64,000 nt of DNA from Leclercia sp. 29361. GTDB taxonomy: Bacteria; Pseudomonadota; Gammaproteobacteria; Enterobacterales; Enterobacteriaceae. Position numbers and translations under genes: made by a program. Below, piece after piece: positions 41,396 through 50,606 of the stretch; the first letter of the stretch is position 1; the number at the start of each line of letters is the position of its first letter. The notes beneath the pieces were generated by a model. That model searched no databases. It saw only the letters and a list, made by a program, of their open reading frames with translations, and was not told where the DNA came from. The stretch is taken from the NCBI RefSeq assembly GCF_011290365.1, contig NZ_CP049786.1, positions 2,418,001 to 2,482,000 of the forward strand. Reading direction: 5' to 3'.

Positions 41396-41578
41396 ATGGG
41401 CAAAGCAACTTATACCGTCACCGTGACCAACAACAGCAACGGCGTATCGGTGGATTACGAGACGGACGCCCCGATGGAGCTGATGATCCCGGACGTCGCC
41501 GCTCAGGTAGTAAAAGACCTGGTGAATACGGTGCGCGCCTACGACACAGAGAATGAGCACGAGGTGTGCGGCTGGTAG
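41396..41578 (+). CDS. yoaG: YoaG, DUF1869 small protein
   Basis: A 60-residue protein nearly identical in pattern to E. coli YoaG: MGKATYTVTVTNNSNGVSVDYETDAPMELMIPDVAAQVVKDLVNTVRAYDTENEHEVCGW. E. coli YoaG is a small dimeric alpha/beta protein of unknown function. It is co-transcribed with yeaR under nitrate/NO control and convergent with the flagellin gene, 10 bp from its stop. Confidence 0.92.
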   Translation: MGKATYTVTVTNNSNGVSVDYETDAPMELMIPDVAAQVVKDLVNTVRAYDTENEHEVCGW

Positions 41579-41588
41579 CCGCCCCCCG

Positions 41589-43037
41589 TTACATTTTGAG
41601 CAGTTCAAGCACCGTCTGCGGCACCTGATTCGCCATTTTCAGGGCCGCATTCTGGCTCTGTTCCAGGATCTGCGCCCGGGCAAGCTGGCTGGCCTCGGCG
41701 GCGTAGTCGGCATCCTGAATGCGGCTGCGGGCCGTTTGCAGGGAGATGCTCTGCTGGGACAGCACCGCCTTACTGGATTCGAACCGGTTGATCGCCGCGC
41801 CATACTGCGCGCGATAGCCACTCACCTTCTCCAGCGCGGCATCCAGTAACCCCATGCACTTGCGAGCGCCCGCCTCGGTGATCATGTCGGTATTGTCCAG
41901 CTGCAGCGTCTTCAGATCTGTCGGCGTTGGCTCGATGGTCGTGGACTGCATGGCTTCACCGAAATTGGCGCTGGTCACTATCTCAACGGGGCGGCTCTGC
42001 TTCGGCGGAACTGCCGGGGTGATCGTCGGTGTCGGCAAGGTTCCCCAGGTAATATTGCTGGTAAAGGAGCCGCTCCCGACCACCATCACCAGCAAATCTT
42101 CCGTAACGGTATCCAGCGTAACGCGTTCGATGCGGTTTGAGCCGTTAGCGCCGTCGTTCCAGGCTCCGGAGGCCACATCTTCATAACGATCCCCATCCCC
42201 GCTGTAGGTTATGTTCATCCCGTTATAGTTGAGCGTTTCACCGCTGAGGCTCCAGCTGGCTCCGCCAGAAATCAGCTGCGAGTCGTCATACGCCGCTCCG
42301 CTGTCGAATCCGTTTTTGGCCGTCAGCACCGAAGCGGTGGCTTTGGCGCCATCGGTAATGCCACGGCTGACCCAGGTATAGTCCGCGTCCGGGCCGGATA
42401 AAGGCGTGCCCGCGAGATGTTTGCCATCCCGGGTAAATATCTGCAGATCGTCATCCAGGCCCAGTGAATCAATATCAATCTTGATATTGGTCGATCCGGC
42501 GGGAATATAGGCCAGCGGAATAACACCGGAACTGAAAGAGTAATCTGTTCCGGCCACCGGGAATTTACGGTCCAGCGGTGCAACATCGCCAATTAATTGC
42601 GGCGGTAATACCGGTTTATCCGTTGCCAGCGGATATTGACCAAATATTTCAGTTTGCTCAGAGACTTGAGTAATCGTCCCGAGGATCTGCTGATACTCCT
42701 GATTGATACTGTTGCGGTCAGACTGCGATAAAGTGCCAGTTGCCGCCTGAATGGCCAGACTTTTGGCTCTGATCAGCATAGCGCCGATATCGCTCAGACT
42801 CCCTTCTGCCGTCTGCGCCAGGCTTATCGCGTCATCCAGCCCACGGGATATCACCCCATCCGCATTAATGTTGGCGGTCATGCGGTTGGCAATCGCCTGC
42901 CCGGCTGCGTCATCCTTCGCGCTGTTAATACGCAAGCCGGACGACAGCCGTTCAATGGTCTGGGACAGTAAAGTACTGTTGGTATTCCGGGACTTAAGCG
43001 AGAGCCCGGCAATCTCGTTATGATTAATTGCAAGCAT
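41589..43037 (-). CDS. Solitary flagellin-like protein with atypical central domain
   Basis: A 482-residue flagellin. The N-terminal D0/D1 region (1-133) has QTIERLSSGLRINSAKDDAAGQAIANRMTANINADGVI and LDDAISLAQTAEGSLSDIGAMLIRAKSLAIQAATG. The C-terminal D1/D0 region (about 385-482) has RFESSKAVLSQQSISLQTARSRIQDADYAAEASQLARAQILEQSQNAALKMANQVPQTVLELL. The middle (about 134-380) is not the usual D2/D3. It reads as beta-rich (AYIPAGSTNIKIDIDSLGLDDDLQIFTRDGKHL; LNYNGMNITYSGDGDRYEDVASGAWNDG). A cysteine near residue 394 is rare in flagellins. The usual TLR5-contact stretch QRVRELAVQ is replaced by IRAKSLAIQ. A good sigma-28 promoter lies just upstream. No other flagellar structural gene is in the window. 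It may be an alternative or minor filament subunit. Confidence 0.88.
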   Translation of the reverse strand: MLAINHNEIAGLSLKSRNTNSTLLSQTIERLSSGLRINSAKDDAAGQAIANRMTANINADGVISRGLDDAISLAQTAEGSLSDIGAMLIRAKSLAIQAATGTLSQSDRNSINQEYQQILGTITQVSEQTEIFGQYPLATDKPVLPPQLIGDVAPLDRKFPVAGTDYSFSSGVIPLAYIPAGSTNIKIDIDSLGLDDDLQIFTRDGKHLAGTPLSGPDADYTWVSRGITDGAKATASVLTAKNGFDSGAAYDDSQLISGGASWSLSGETLNYNGMNITYSGDGDRYEDVASGAWNDGANGSNRIERVTLDTVTEDLLVMVVGSGSFTSNITWGTLPTPTITPAVPPKQSRPVEIVTSANFGEAMQSTTIEPTPTDLKTLQLDNTDMITEAGARKCMGLLDAALEKVSGYRAQYGAAINRFESSKAVLSQQSISLQTARSRIQDADYAAEASQLARAQILEQSQNAALKMANQVPQTVLELLKM

Positions 43038-43069
43038 GGTCAGGGCGATTTTATTATGGATTTACTTCG

Positions 43070-43096
43070 GTATCGGCGGCCTGGCGATTTAATTTA
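43070..43096 (-). promoter_or_regulatory. Sigma-28 (FliA) type promoter for the flagellin gene
   Basis: On the minus strand TAAATTAA, 11 bases, then GCCGATAC. This matches the consensus TAAAGTTT-N11-GCCGATAA in TAAA and 7 of 8 positions of the -10. It ends 32 bp before the flagellin ATG, giving a 5' leader of about 25 bases. It places the gene in the late flagellar class. Confidence 0.8.
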
Positions 43097-43152
43097 GGGT
43101 AATAGTTAAAAAAAGCTGACGATATATTCTCGCGGGGATATAAAAGATAAAT

Positions 43153-43185
43153 ATTTAATATATTCGCTTAGAGAATATATTAAAT
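43153..43185. repeat. AT-rich inverted repeat between patD and the flagellin promoter
   Basis: ATTTAATATATTC-GCTTAGA-GAATATATTAAAT has perfect 13-bp arms. With the CACCGCC/GGCGGTG stem at 43186-43218 beside it, it probably belongs to the 3' end of the patD operon. Confidence 0.6.
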
Positions 43186-43218
43186 CACCGCCAGCTCAGT
43201 CTCCCTGAACCGGCGGTG
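43186..43218 (-). terminator. Possible terminator stem of the ydcSTUV-patD operon
   Basis: CACCGCC and GGCGGTG arms with a 19-base loop, followed on the minus strand by an AT-rich run, 8 bp after the patD stop. The long loop makes this a moderate candidate. Confidence 0.45.
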
Positions 43219-43225
43219 AGGCTTA

Positions 43226-44650
43226 TCAGTGCTTAAACATCACGTGCCTGACCACGGTGTAATCCTCCAGGCCATACACCGACATATCTTTGCCGTAGCC
43301 CGACATTTTCATCCCGCCGTGAGGCATTTCACTCACCAGCATAAAATGGGTGTTCACCCAGGTGCAGCCATACTGCAGGCGGGCGCTGATCCGGTGCGCG
43401 CGGCCCACGTCCTGGGTCCAGACCGAGGAGGCCAGCCCGTACTGGGATTCATTGGCCCACTCCAGGACCTGATCCTCATCGTCAAATTCGGTGACGCTGA
43501 CTACCGGGCCAAACACCTCCCGCTGGACGATGGCGTCCTCCTGCTTCGCGCCTGCCAGCAGGGTCGGCTGGAAGTAATAGCCTTTGCCGTCGTGCTTGCT
43601 GCCACCGGCGATCACCTGCACATGACCCAGGGCTTTGGCCTCATCCACCGCTTTACACACCCGGTCGAGGTGCGCCTGCGAGCTTAGCGGGCCGAGTTCG
43701 GTGCTCTCATCATCCGGGGCGCCGATCTTCAGGCTGGCGACTGCGGCACCCAGTTTTTCCACCAGCTTTGTGTAAATGCCTTTTTGCGCGTAGATGCGAC
43801 AGGCAGCGGTGCAGTCCTGCCCGGCGTTGTAGAAACCGAAGGTGCGTACCCCCTCCACCACCGCGTCAAGGTCAGCGTCATCAAAAACGATCACCGGCGC
43901 TTTGCCGCCCAGCTCCATATGGGTGCGCTTAATGGACGAGGCGGTATGGCCGATGATGTGTTCCCCGGTGGCGATAGAGCCGGTGAGTGATACCATCCGC
44001 ACCTTTTCATGCCCGGTCAGCGGATCGCCGACCGTTTTACCTCGCCCGAACAGCACGTTAAGCACCCCGGCAGGGAAAATTTCTTTTGCCAGCTCCGCCA
44101 GCTTGAGAGCGGTGAGCGGCGTGATTTCAGAAGGTTTAAGCACCACACAGTTCCCGGCGGCCAGCGCCGGGGCCAGCTTCCAGGCTGCCATCATCAGGGG
44201 GTAGTTCCAGGGGGCAATCGAGGCGACAACCCCCACCGGGTCGCGGCGGATCAGCGAGGTGTGCCCCTCCAGATATTCCCCTGCCGCCGAGCCGTGCAGG
44301 GTGCGCGCCGCCCCGGCAAAGAAGCGAAACACGTCGGCTATCGCCGGAATCTCATCTCCCAGTACGCAGTGCAGCGGTTTGCCGCAGTTTTGCGACTCCA
44401 GCCGGGCCAGCGTGTCGGCATTGGCTTCGATGGTGTCGGCCAGTTTGAGCAGGCACTCGGCGCGGGATTTCGGGGTGGTACGCCCCCACTCGATAAAGGC
44501 CCGGTCGGCGGCCAGCACGGCAGCATCGACCTGTTCGGCGGAGGCTTCGGCGATCTCCAGCAGTACTTCGCCGGTCGCGGGGTTATAGACCGGCTGCTTT
44601 TCCCCTTCGCCGTTGACCAGTTCACCATTAATCAGCAGTTGAGTTTGCAT
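43226..44650 (-). CDS. patD: Gamma-aminobutyraldehyde dehydrogenase PatD
   Basis: A 474-residue aldehyde dehydrogenase, the same length as E. coli PatD (YdcW). Motifs are [45 protein letters not shown] (NAD site), [17 protein letters not shown] (general base Glu) and [16 protein letters not shown] (catalytic Cys). It oxidises 4-aminobutanal to 4-aminobutyrate with NAD in putrescine degradation. It ends the ydcSTUV-patD operon, 24 bp after ydcV. Confidence 0.94.
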   Translation of the reverse strand: MQTQLLINGELVNGEGEKQPVYNPATGEVLLEIAEASAEQVDAAVLAADRAFIEWGRTTPKSRAECLLKLADTIEANADTLARLESQNCGKPLHCVLGDEIPAIADVFRFFAGAARTLHGSAAGEYLEGHTSLIRRDPVGVVASIAPWNYPLMMAAWKLAPALAAGNCVVLKPSEITPLTALKLAELAKEIFPAGVLNVLFGRGKTVGDPLTGHEKVRMVSLTGSIATGEHIIGHTASSIKRTHMELGGKAPVIVFDDADLDAVVEGVRTFGFYNAGQDCTAACRIYAQKGIYTKLVEKLGAAVASLKIGAPDDESTELGPLSSQAHLDRVCKAVDEAKALGHVQVIAGGSKHDGKGYYFQPTLLAGAKQEDAIVQREVFGPVVSVTEFDDEDQVLEWANESQYGLASSVWTQDVGRAHRISARLQYGCTWVNTHFMLVSEMPHGGMKMSGYGKDMSVYGLEDYTVVRHVMFKH

Positions 44651-44674
44651 AGTATTGTCCTGTTGAAATCAACG

Positions 44675-45481
44675 TTATTTCCCGCTGCCGGCAATGGTTT
44701 CGCCGTCACGGGTGAGCCACCAGGCCCCCAGAATGGGTATCGCGGTCACCAGCATTACCAGCAGGGCCACCACGTTGGTCACCGGGACATCACGCGGGCG
44801 GCCGAGCTGGTTTAACAGCCACAGCGGCAGGGTGCGTTCATGTCCGGCGGTAAAGGTCGTGACGATGATCTCGTCGAACGACAGCGCGAAGGCCAGCATG
44901 CCCCCCGCCAGCAGTGCCGAGCCCAGGTTGGGCAGCACCACGTAGCGGAAGGTTTGCCAGCCGTTAGCCCCCAGATCCATTGACGCTTCCACCTGGCTCC
45001 ATGAGGTGCGTCGGAAACGGGCAATCACATTATTGAACACCACCACCACGCAGAATGTGGCATGACCGAGAATGATGGTGAAGAAACCAGGCTCCAGATT
45101 GATGGTCTTGAACGCCGTCAGCAGCGCCAGGCCGGTGATGATCCCCGGCAGGGCAATCGGCAGGATCAGCATCAGCGACACCGCGTTCTTACCAAAGAAC
45201 TCCCGCCGCCATAACGCTGCGGCCGCCAGGGTGCCCAGCACCAGCGCAATCACCGTTGAGAGCGCAGCGATTTTTAGTGACAACGTCACCGCTTCGATAA
45301 TGTCGCTGCGCCCCGCCGCCGCGCTGAACCACTTCAGCGTCAGCCCCTGGGGCGGAAAACTGAACGCGGCGTCCTCCGTATTAAAAGCATAGATGGCAAT
45401 AATCAGCAGCGGGAAGTGGAGGAAGATCACCCCACCCCAGGTGGCAATTTTCAGGAACAGCGGCGCGCGTTCAGAGTGCAT
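44675..45481 (-). CDS. ydcV: Putrescine-type ABC transporter permease YdcV
   Basis: A 268-residue PotC-type permease, [52 protein letters not shown], with the EAA loop [29 protein letters not shown]. It closely matches E. coli YdcV. With YdcU it forms the inner-membrane channel for a polyamine-like substrate. The ATG at 45481 overlaps the 3' end of ydcU; a TTG one codon earlier was rejected. Confidence 0.92.
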   Translation of the reverse strand: MHSERAPLFLKIATWGGVIFLHFPLLIIAIYAFNTEDAAFSFPPQGLTLKWFSAAAGRSDIIEAVTLSLKIAALSTVIALVLGTLAAAALWRREFFGKNAVSLMLILPIALPGIITGLALLTAFKTINLEPGFFTIILGHATFCVVVVFNNVIARFRRTSWSQVEASMDLGANGWQTFRYVVLPNLGSALLAGGMLAFALSFDEIIVTTFTAGHERTLPLWLLNQLGRPRDVPVTNVVALLVMLVTAIPILGAWWLTRDGETIAGSGK

Positions 45482-46415
45482 CAAACGCTCCCAGGCGCTT
45501 CACGAACGCCAGATAGACAGTGATGAGAACAATGGGCACCAGCGTAAAGGCGGCCGCCATCGGCATATTGCCGATCGCCCCCTGCTGGGAGTACACCATC
45601 TGCCCGATAAAGTACCCCGGCGGGCCCACCAGCTGCGGGACGATAAAGTCGCCCAGCGTCAGGGAGAAGGTGAAGATCGACCCCGCGGCAATACCCGGAA
45701 TGGCCAGGGGTAGCACCACGTAGCGGAAGGTCTGCCGCGGGCGCGCGCCCAGATCGGCAGAAGCCTGCAGCAGAGACGGCGGCAGACGCTCAAGCGCCGC
45801 CTGCACCGGCAGGATCATAAACGGCAGCCAGATATAGACGAACACCAGGAAACGTCCCAGCCCGGAGGTGGAGAGCGTACTGCCGCCGATGCCGGGTACC
45901 GTCAACAGCGAGGTCAGCACCCCTTCCAGCCCCATATGGCTGAGAAACCACTGCGCCACGCCGTCTTTCGCCAGCAGCAGCGTCCAGGCGTAGGCCTTAA
46001 CGATATAGCTGGCCCACATCGGCAGCATCACCGCGATATAGAAGAAGGCTTTCCACTTCCCGCGGGTGTAGCGCGCCATATACCAGGCCATCGGGAAAGC
46101 GAGGATTGCGCTGCCGATAGTGACGGCGATCGCCATCGTCAGGGTTCGCAGGATGATGTCGTAGTTGGCGGGGTTAAACAGGGCGCGGATGTTGGCGAAG
46201 GTCAGGTCCGGCGTCACCGACATGGTGAAGTCATCGAAGGTGTAGAACCCCTGCCATAGCAGAGCAAACAGCGACCCCAGATAGACGATGCCAAACCACA
46301 TCAGCGGGCCGAGCAGAAGTAAGAACAGCCCCAGGGCCGGTCTGCGCCAGAACAGCGCTGACAAGCGGCCCGCAAGGCCGTGCGATGCCGGAGGAGGCGA
46401 AACGCTCATGTCCAT
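45471..46415 (-). CDS. ydcU: Putrescine-type ABC transporter permease YdcU
   Basis: A 314-residue PotB-type permease very close to E. coli YdcU ([65 protein letters not shown] loop [26 protein letters not shown]). AGGAGG lies 6 bp before the ATG at 46415, which starts 1 bp after the ydcT stop. The longer in-frame start at 46430 was rejected for that reason. Confidence 0.92.
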   Translation of the reverse strand: MDMSVSPPPASHGLAGRLSALFWRRPALGLFLLLLGPLMWFGIVYLGSLFALLWQGFYTFDDFTMSVTPDLTFANIRALFNPANYDIILRTLTMAIAVTIGSAILAFPMAWYMARYTRGKWKAFFYIAVMLPMWASYIVKAYAWTLLLAKDGVAQWFLSHMGLEGVLTSLLTVPGIGGSTLSTSGLGRFLVFVYIWLPFMILPVQAALERLPPSLLQASADLGARPRQTFRYVVLPLAIPGIAAGSIFTFSLTLGDFIVPQLVGPPGYFIGQMVYSQQGAIGNMPMAAAFTLVPIVLITVYLAFVKRLGAFDAL

Positions 46416-46416
46416 A

Positions 46417-47430
46417 TCACCCCTCCTCATGCAGCGGCACCATGGCGTCGCGCGCCCAGGAGGCGGTCACCATCTGCCCGGGCTCCACGCCTGTCGCCAG
46501 CCCGGAACCGGTCAGGTTCGCCTGGCTCACCAGCAGCTTTTCCCCCTCGGCAAGGCGTAGCTCGTAACGGGTGGCGGCCCCCTGGAACTGCACGGCCTGG
46601 ACCCGGCCCTGAACCTGGATTTCCCCCTCCCCGTCGAGGCGGATATGCTCCGGGCGCAGGGAGTAACTCCCCGTCAGGCCGCAGACGCGCTGCGCCAGGG
46701 CGTCGGTGAAAACGTTCGAGGTGCCGACGAAGCTGGCCACAAACGGTGTGCGCGGGCGCAGATAGAGTTCGCGCGGGGTATCCACCTGCTCAATCCGCCC
46801 GTTGTTAAATACCGCCACCCGGTCCGACATCGACAGGGCTTCGCCCTGATCGTGGGTGACGAAAATAAAGGTGATGCCCAGCTCCTGCTGCAGTTTTTTC
46901 AGTTCAAATTGCATCTGCTCGCGCAGCTTCAGATCCAGCGCACCGAGGGGTTCATCCAGCAGCAGCACCCGGGGCTGATTGACCAGCGCCCGGGCAATCG
47001 CCACCCGCTGACGCTGGCCGCCGGAAAGCTGCGAGGGTTTGCGTGCCTCGGCGAAACTAAGGCCGACTTTGTCCAGGGCTTCCCGCGCCTGGGCCTGACG
47101 GGTAGGTTTGTTGATCCCTTTGACCATCAGCCCGTAGGCCACGTTCTCGAGGATCGACATATGGGGAAACAGGGCGTAGTCCTGAAAGACGGTGTTAACG
47201 TCGCGCTCCCAGGGCGGGAGCTCGCTGGCGTCTTTGCCAAAAATTGAGATGGTGCCACCGCTCAGCTGTTCAAAACCTGCTATCAGGCGCAGGCAGGTGG
47301 TTTTGCCGGAGCCCGAAGGCCCCAGCATGGAGAAAAACTCCCCGTCACGAATGCGGATCGTTACCCCGTCCACCGCACGCACGTCGCCATACAGGCGCGA
47401 GACATCGTTAAACTCTACTGCGTACGTCAT
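46417..47430 (-). CDS. ydcT: Putrescine-type ABC transporter ATPase YdcT
   Basis: A 337-residue PotA-type ATPase with Walker A GPSGSGKTTCLRLIAG, Q-loop TVFQDYALFPHMSILENV, signature LSGGQRQRVAIARALV, Walker B VLLLDEPLGALD, and a C-terminal TOBE-like domain (YSLRPEHIRLDGEGEIQVQGRVQAVQFQGAATRYEL). It powers the YdcUV channel. It lies 17 bp after ydcS. Confidence 0.93.
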   Translation of the reverse strand: MTYAVEFNDVSRLYGDVRAVDGVTIRIRDGEFFSMLGPSGSGKTTCLRLIAGFEQLSGGTISIFGKDASELPPWERDVNTVFQDYALFPHMSILENVAYGLMVKGINKPTRQAQAREALDKVGLSFAEARKPSQLSGGQRQRVAIARALVNQPRVLLLDEPLGALDLKLREQMQFELKKLQQELGITFIFVTHDQGEALSMSDRVAVFNNGRIEQVDTPRELYLRPRTPFVASFVGTSNVFTDALAQRVCGLTGSYSLRPEHIRLDGEGEIQVQGRVQAVQFQGAATRYELRLAEGEKLLVSQANLTGSGLATGVEPGQMVTASWARDAMVPLHEEG

Positions 47431-47447
47431 AATCCGCTCCCTGGCGC

Positions 47448-48593
47448 TTAACGACCGCCCATGATGGCGATGTAGTCCTGCACCCAGCGGCTGTAAGGCA
47501 CAAACTTGCCGCCGTTGGCGACAGGCGTTTTCCAGAACATGATCTTGTCGAAATAGTTGTAGCCGTTGGTTTCACAGCCTTTGTCGCCCAGCAGGGTGCT
47601 GGCTTTACAGCCTTCCGCCACCACCGGCAGTGAACCAAACCATCCCGCCAGATCGCCCTGCACTTTTGGCGTCAGGGACCAGTTCATCCACTTGTAGGCA
47701 CACATCGGATGTTTGGCGTCGGCATGGAGCATGGTGGTGTCCGCCCAGCCCGTTACCCCCTCTTTCGGGAAGACGGTGCCAATCGGCTGATTCTCGCCTT
47801 TCAGGGCGTTAGCCTGATACGGCCAGGCGCTGGAGGCGACCACCCCTTCGTTCTTGAAATCACTCATCTGCACGGTGGTGTCGTGCCAGTAGCGGTGGAT
47901 AAGCGGACGCTGATCTTTCAGCACTTTCACCACCGCCGCGTACTGCGCCTCCGTCAGCTGATAGGGATCGGTGATCCCCAGATCGGGCTGGGTGGCTTTG
48001 ACGTAGAGCGCCGCATCGGCGATGTAGATCGGGCCATCGTAGGCCTGAACCCGCCCTTTGTTGCTTTTGCCGTCCGGGAGGTTTTGTTCTTTAAATACCA
48101 CGCCCCAACTGTCAGGCGGGGTCGGGAAGGTTTTGGTGTTGTACATCAGCAGGTTTGGCCCCCACTGATACGGCGTGCCGTACGCCTTGCCGTCGACGTT
48201 AAACCACTCGCCTTTGACGATCCGCGGGTCAATGGTTTTCCAATTGGGGATCAGGTCGGGGTTAATGGGCTGAACGCGTTTGCCCATGATCAGACGCAGG
48301 GAGGCGTCGCCGGAGGCGGTCACCAGGTCATAACCGCCTTTCGCCATCAGGCTGACCATCTCATCAGAGGTGGCGGCGGTTTTGACGTTCACTTTGCAGC
48401 CGGTCTCTTTTTCAAAAGCGGTGACCCAGTCATAGGCTTTATCGGTCTCGCCGCGCTCGATGTAGCCCGGCCAGGCAATAATATCCAGCCGTCCTTCGCC
48501 CTGACCGATCTCTTTTGGCGGCTCCGCCGCTTGCGCAGTCAACACCGTCATGCCGAGCGCACACAGGCTGCTACGGGCAAATTTTTTGCTCAT
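47448..48593 (-). CDS. ydcS: Putrescine-type ABC transporter binding protein YdcS
   Basis: A 381-residue PotD/PotF-like periplasmic protein, the length of E. coli YdcS. A signal peptide (SSLCALGMTVLTAQAA) precedes IIAWPGYIERGETDKAYDWVTAFEKETGCKVNVKTAATSDEMVSLMAKGGYDLVTASGDA. E. coli YdcS has been linked both to putrescine uptake and to polyhydroxybutyrate formation and DNA uptake. The second role is unusual for a binding protein and unproven here. It is the first gene of the operon; the regulator YdcR lies upstream on the same strand. Confidence 0.92.
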   Translation of the reverse strand: MSKKFARSSLCALGMTVLTAQAAEPPKEIGQGEGRLDIIAWPGYIERGETDKAYDWVTAFEKETGCKVNVKTAATSDEMVSLMAKGGYDLVTASGDASLRLIMGKRVQPINPDLIPNWKTIDPRIVKGEWFNVDGKAYGTPYQWGPNLLMYNTKTFPTPPDSWGVVFKEQNLPDGKSNKGRVQAYDGPIYIADAALYVKATQPDLGITDPYQLTEAQYAAVVKVLKDQRPLIHRYWHDTTVQMSDFKNEGVVASSAWPYQANALKGENQPIGTVFPKEGVTGWADTTMLHADAKHPMCAYKWMNWSLTPKVQGDLAGWFGSLPVVAEGCKASTLLGDKGCETNGYNYFDKIMFWKTPVANGGKFVPYSRWVQDYIAIMGGR

Positions 48594-48885
48594 ACGTATT
48601 ACTCCTGTCGTAATGAAATCAGAAGGCAGCCGTGCCGGTAGAATATCTCCTTAATTAAACGTAGACCGCGCTATTGCCGCGCACCCGGCGGTCTGCAGAA
48701 ATTTCACCAGGTTGTGACCGGGGGCGCATTCCCCGGTAAGTGGATTATAGACAAGGGGTTAGCTGGCGCAGAGGTTATGCATATTTCCTATGAGCGATAA
48801 TAAAAAAACGCCGCAAATTAATTGCGGCGTTATTAACGGGATAAGAAACAATTATTCAGGCGCGGTGTTCAATAGCGAGAAAATA
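48594..48885. other. Gap between ydcR and ydcS
   Basis: About 290 bases carrying the ydcR terminator (48807-48831) and, below it, the promoter region of ydcS. GGAGATATTCTACCGGCACG is near the start. No ORF with a convincing ribosome-binding site was seen. Confidence 0.5.
48807..48831 (-). terminator. Rho-independent terminator of ydcR
   Basis: On the minus strand AACGCCGCAA-TTAAT-TTGCGGCGTT runs into TTTTTTATT. It has a perfect 10-bp stem and a T-run, about 55 bp after the ydcR stop. Confidence 0.88.
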
Positions 48886-50304
48886 CTATTTTTGTCCTTT
48901 CAACATGGCGCTAATTATTTGCGCTAACTGGATCACCGCCAGCTCTTCCCGCTCTCCCCAGGCCCAGGAGGTATTAAAGCGGAAAAACGGCGTCCAGGTA
49001 TCGGAGGTGGAGAACATTTTCCCCGGGGCAATGCTGATGTGATGCTCCAGCGCCCGGGCGCTAAGCTCCCCGGCATCCAGCGGCGCGGGTAGCTCAAGCC
49101 ATAAAAAGTAGCCGCTGTCGCTGTGGTGAATTTTCACCTCTGCGGGCAGATGGCGCAGCAGGGCCTGCCACGCCTGTTGTTTACGTTCCGCCAGCGTGCG
49201 GCGCAGACGTCTGAGGTGGGCGTCGTAGCGTTTGGTGGCGAGATAATCCACCAGCGCCAGCTGCATCGGGGAACTGGTGGATAAGGTGCTCATCAGCTGC
49301 AGCTGCTGAATGCGGCGGGCATGTTTCCCGGCGGCCACCCAGCCAATGCGGAACCCGGCGACCAGGCATTTAGAGAAAGAGGAGCAGTGCAGCGTCATGT
49401 CGCTGCGATCCCAGGCTTTCGCCGGGAGCGGCTTTTCGCGTCCATAGTAGAGCTCGCTGTAAACATCGTCCTCGATCAGGGTGACGTTATGCTCAGTGAG
49501 CAAGGCGATAAGCTGCGCTTTTTTGTCGGCGCTGAGGGTGAAGCCCAGCGGGTTCTGGCCGTTGGTCATTAACCAGCAGGCTTTCACAGGATAGTCGTTT
49601 AACGCCTGGGCCAGCGCGTTGAGATCGATCCCCTCGCGCACGTCGGTGGCCACCGACAGCGCCTTGAGCTTCAGACGTTCCAGCGCCTGTAAGGCCCCGT
49701 AGAAACAGGGGTTTTCGACGATCACCCAGTCGCCCGGCTCGGTAACCGCCTGCAGGCTGAGGTTCAGCGCTTCGAGGGCCCCGGCGGTAATCACAATTTC
49801 ATCCGGGGAGATGTTCATCCCCTGCTGGGCATAGCGGCGGGCAATGGCATGACGCAGATCGACGTTGCCCGGCGGCAGATTCTCGATGACGCTCATGGCG
49901 GTGGCAGTTTTACTGACGTTGGCCAGAGAGCGGTTCAGCTGTTGTAAGGGGAAGAGACGCGGATCGGGAAAGGCCGAGGCAAAAGGGACCACTGAGGGAT
50001 CGCGGCTGGCCTGTAAGACATCGAAGATATAGGTATTGATATCCACCGCTTCATCGCGCATCACCTGCGCTGGCGGCATCGGCTGCTGCCCGGTGGGACG
50101 GGCCGCCACGTAGTAACCTGATTGCGGGCGCGCGACAATGCGCCCCTGGCTCTCCAGCATCTGATACGCGTGACCGACGGTCATAAAGCTCATTCCGCTG
50201 CTGGTCACCTGCTCACGCAGGGAGGGCAGCTTATCGCCGGGCTGCCAGACACCGAGCTCGATCTGCGAAATGATTTGCTGCGCCAGGCGCTGGTATTTTT
50301 TCAT
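48886..50304 (-). CDS. ydcR: MocR-type PLP-dependent regulator YdcR
   Basis: A 472-residue MocR-family protein. An N-terminal GntR winged helix (YQRLAQQIISQIELGVWQPGDKLPSLREQVTSSGMSFMTVGHAYQMLESQGRIVARPQSGYYV) is joined to a fold-type I aminotransferase domain. PLP-site features are TAGALEALNLSLQAV, NGQNPLGFTLSADKK, EDDVYSELYYG and the Schiff-base Lys in SSFSKCLVAGFRIGW. It matches E. coli YdcR in length and context. It probably controls the neighbouring ydcSTUV-patD operon in response to an amine or amino acid. Confidence 0.92.
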   Translation of the reverse strand: MKKYQRLAQQIISQIELGVWQPGDKLPSLREQVTSSGMSFMTVGHAYQMLESQGRIVARPQSGYYVAARPTGQQPMPPAQVMRDEAVDINTYIFDVLQASRDPSVVPFASAFPDPRLFPLQQLNRSLANVSKTATAMSVIENLPPGNVDLRHAIARRYAQQGMNISPDEIVITAGALEALNLSLQAVTEPGDWVIVENPCFYGALQALERLKLKALSVATDVREGIDLNALAQALNDYPVKACWLMTNGQNPLGFTLSADKKAQLIALLTEHNVTLIEDDVYSELYYGREKPLPAKAWDRSDMTLHCSSFSKCLVAGFRIGWVAAGKHARRIQQLQLMSTLSTSSPMQLALVDYLATKRYDAHLRRLRRTLAERKQQAWQALLRHLPAEVKIHHSDSGYFLWLELPAPLDAGELSARALEHHISIAPGKMFSTSDTWTPFFRFNTSWAWGEREELAVIQLAQIISAMLKGQK

Positions 50305-50417
50305 CGGGTTCTCCTTGCTGCATCACAGTGTATATCAGCAGGAGAAAAAAGGTAGGATTAATAAACTGTTATAGATAGTAGTGAGGATTTCAGCAGGCGT
50401 GACGGCGCCCGACTGAC

Positions 50418-50606
50418 TTACTTACGCAACTCAAACGGCACCTGACGCGCATGGCGGGAGGCCGCTAAATGATCCAGCGTGATCATCGAGGATTTGCAGA
50501 AAATGCACTTCGCACCGAATGGATTTTTTTCAGACACGTCGAAAGCGGAAGTACGGAACTGCGAACCATGACAGCAAGGACAACGAAAATGGATATGTGA
50601 ACTCAT
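50418..50606 (-). CDS. 62-residue zinc-ribbon small protein
   Basis: A short protein with two CxxC pairs: CPCC at residues 9-12 and CIFC about 24 residues later (MSSHIHFRCPCCHGSQFRTSAFDVSEKNPFGAKCIFCKSSMITLDHL). This is a zinc-ribbon pattern like that of small enterobacterial proteins annotated as the YnfU family (from memory). AGGAG lies 6 bp before the ATG. The upstream 150 bases on the same strand contain a T-run and short hairpins that could form a long 5' leader. Function is unknown; nucleic-acid binding is possible. Confidence 0.72.
   Translation of the reverse strand: MSSHIHFRCPCCHGSQFRTSAFDVSEKNPFGAKCIFCKSSMITLDHLAASRHARQVPFELRK

Noticed and set aside
41568..41582. Small hairpin GCGGCT-GGT-AGCCGC at the end of yoaG as terminator
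   Set aside because: Only six base pairs and no T-run; it overlaps the coding end.
47709..48641. 310-codon open frame antisense to ydcS
   Set aside because: ydcS has a signal peptide and family match; the antisense frame has none.
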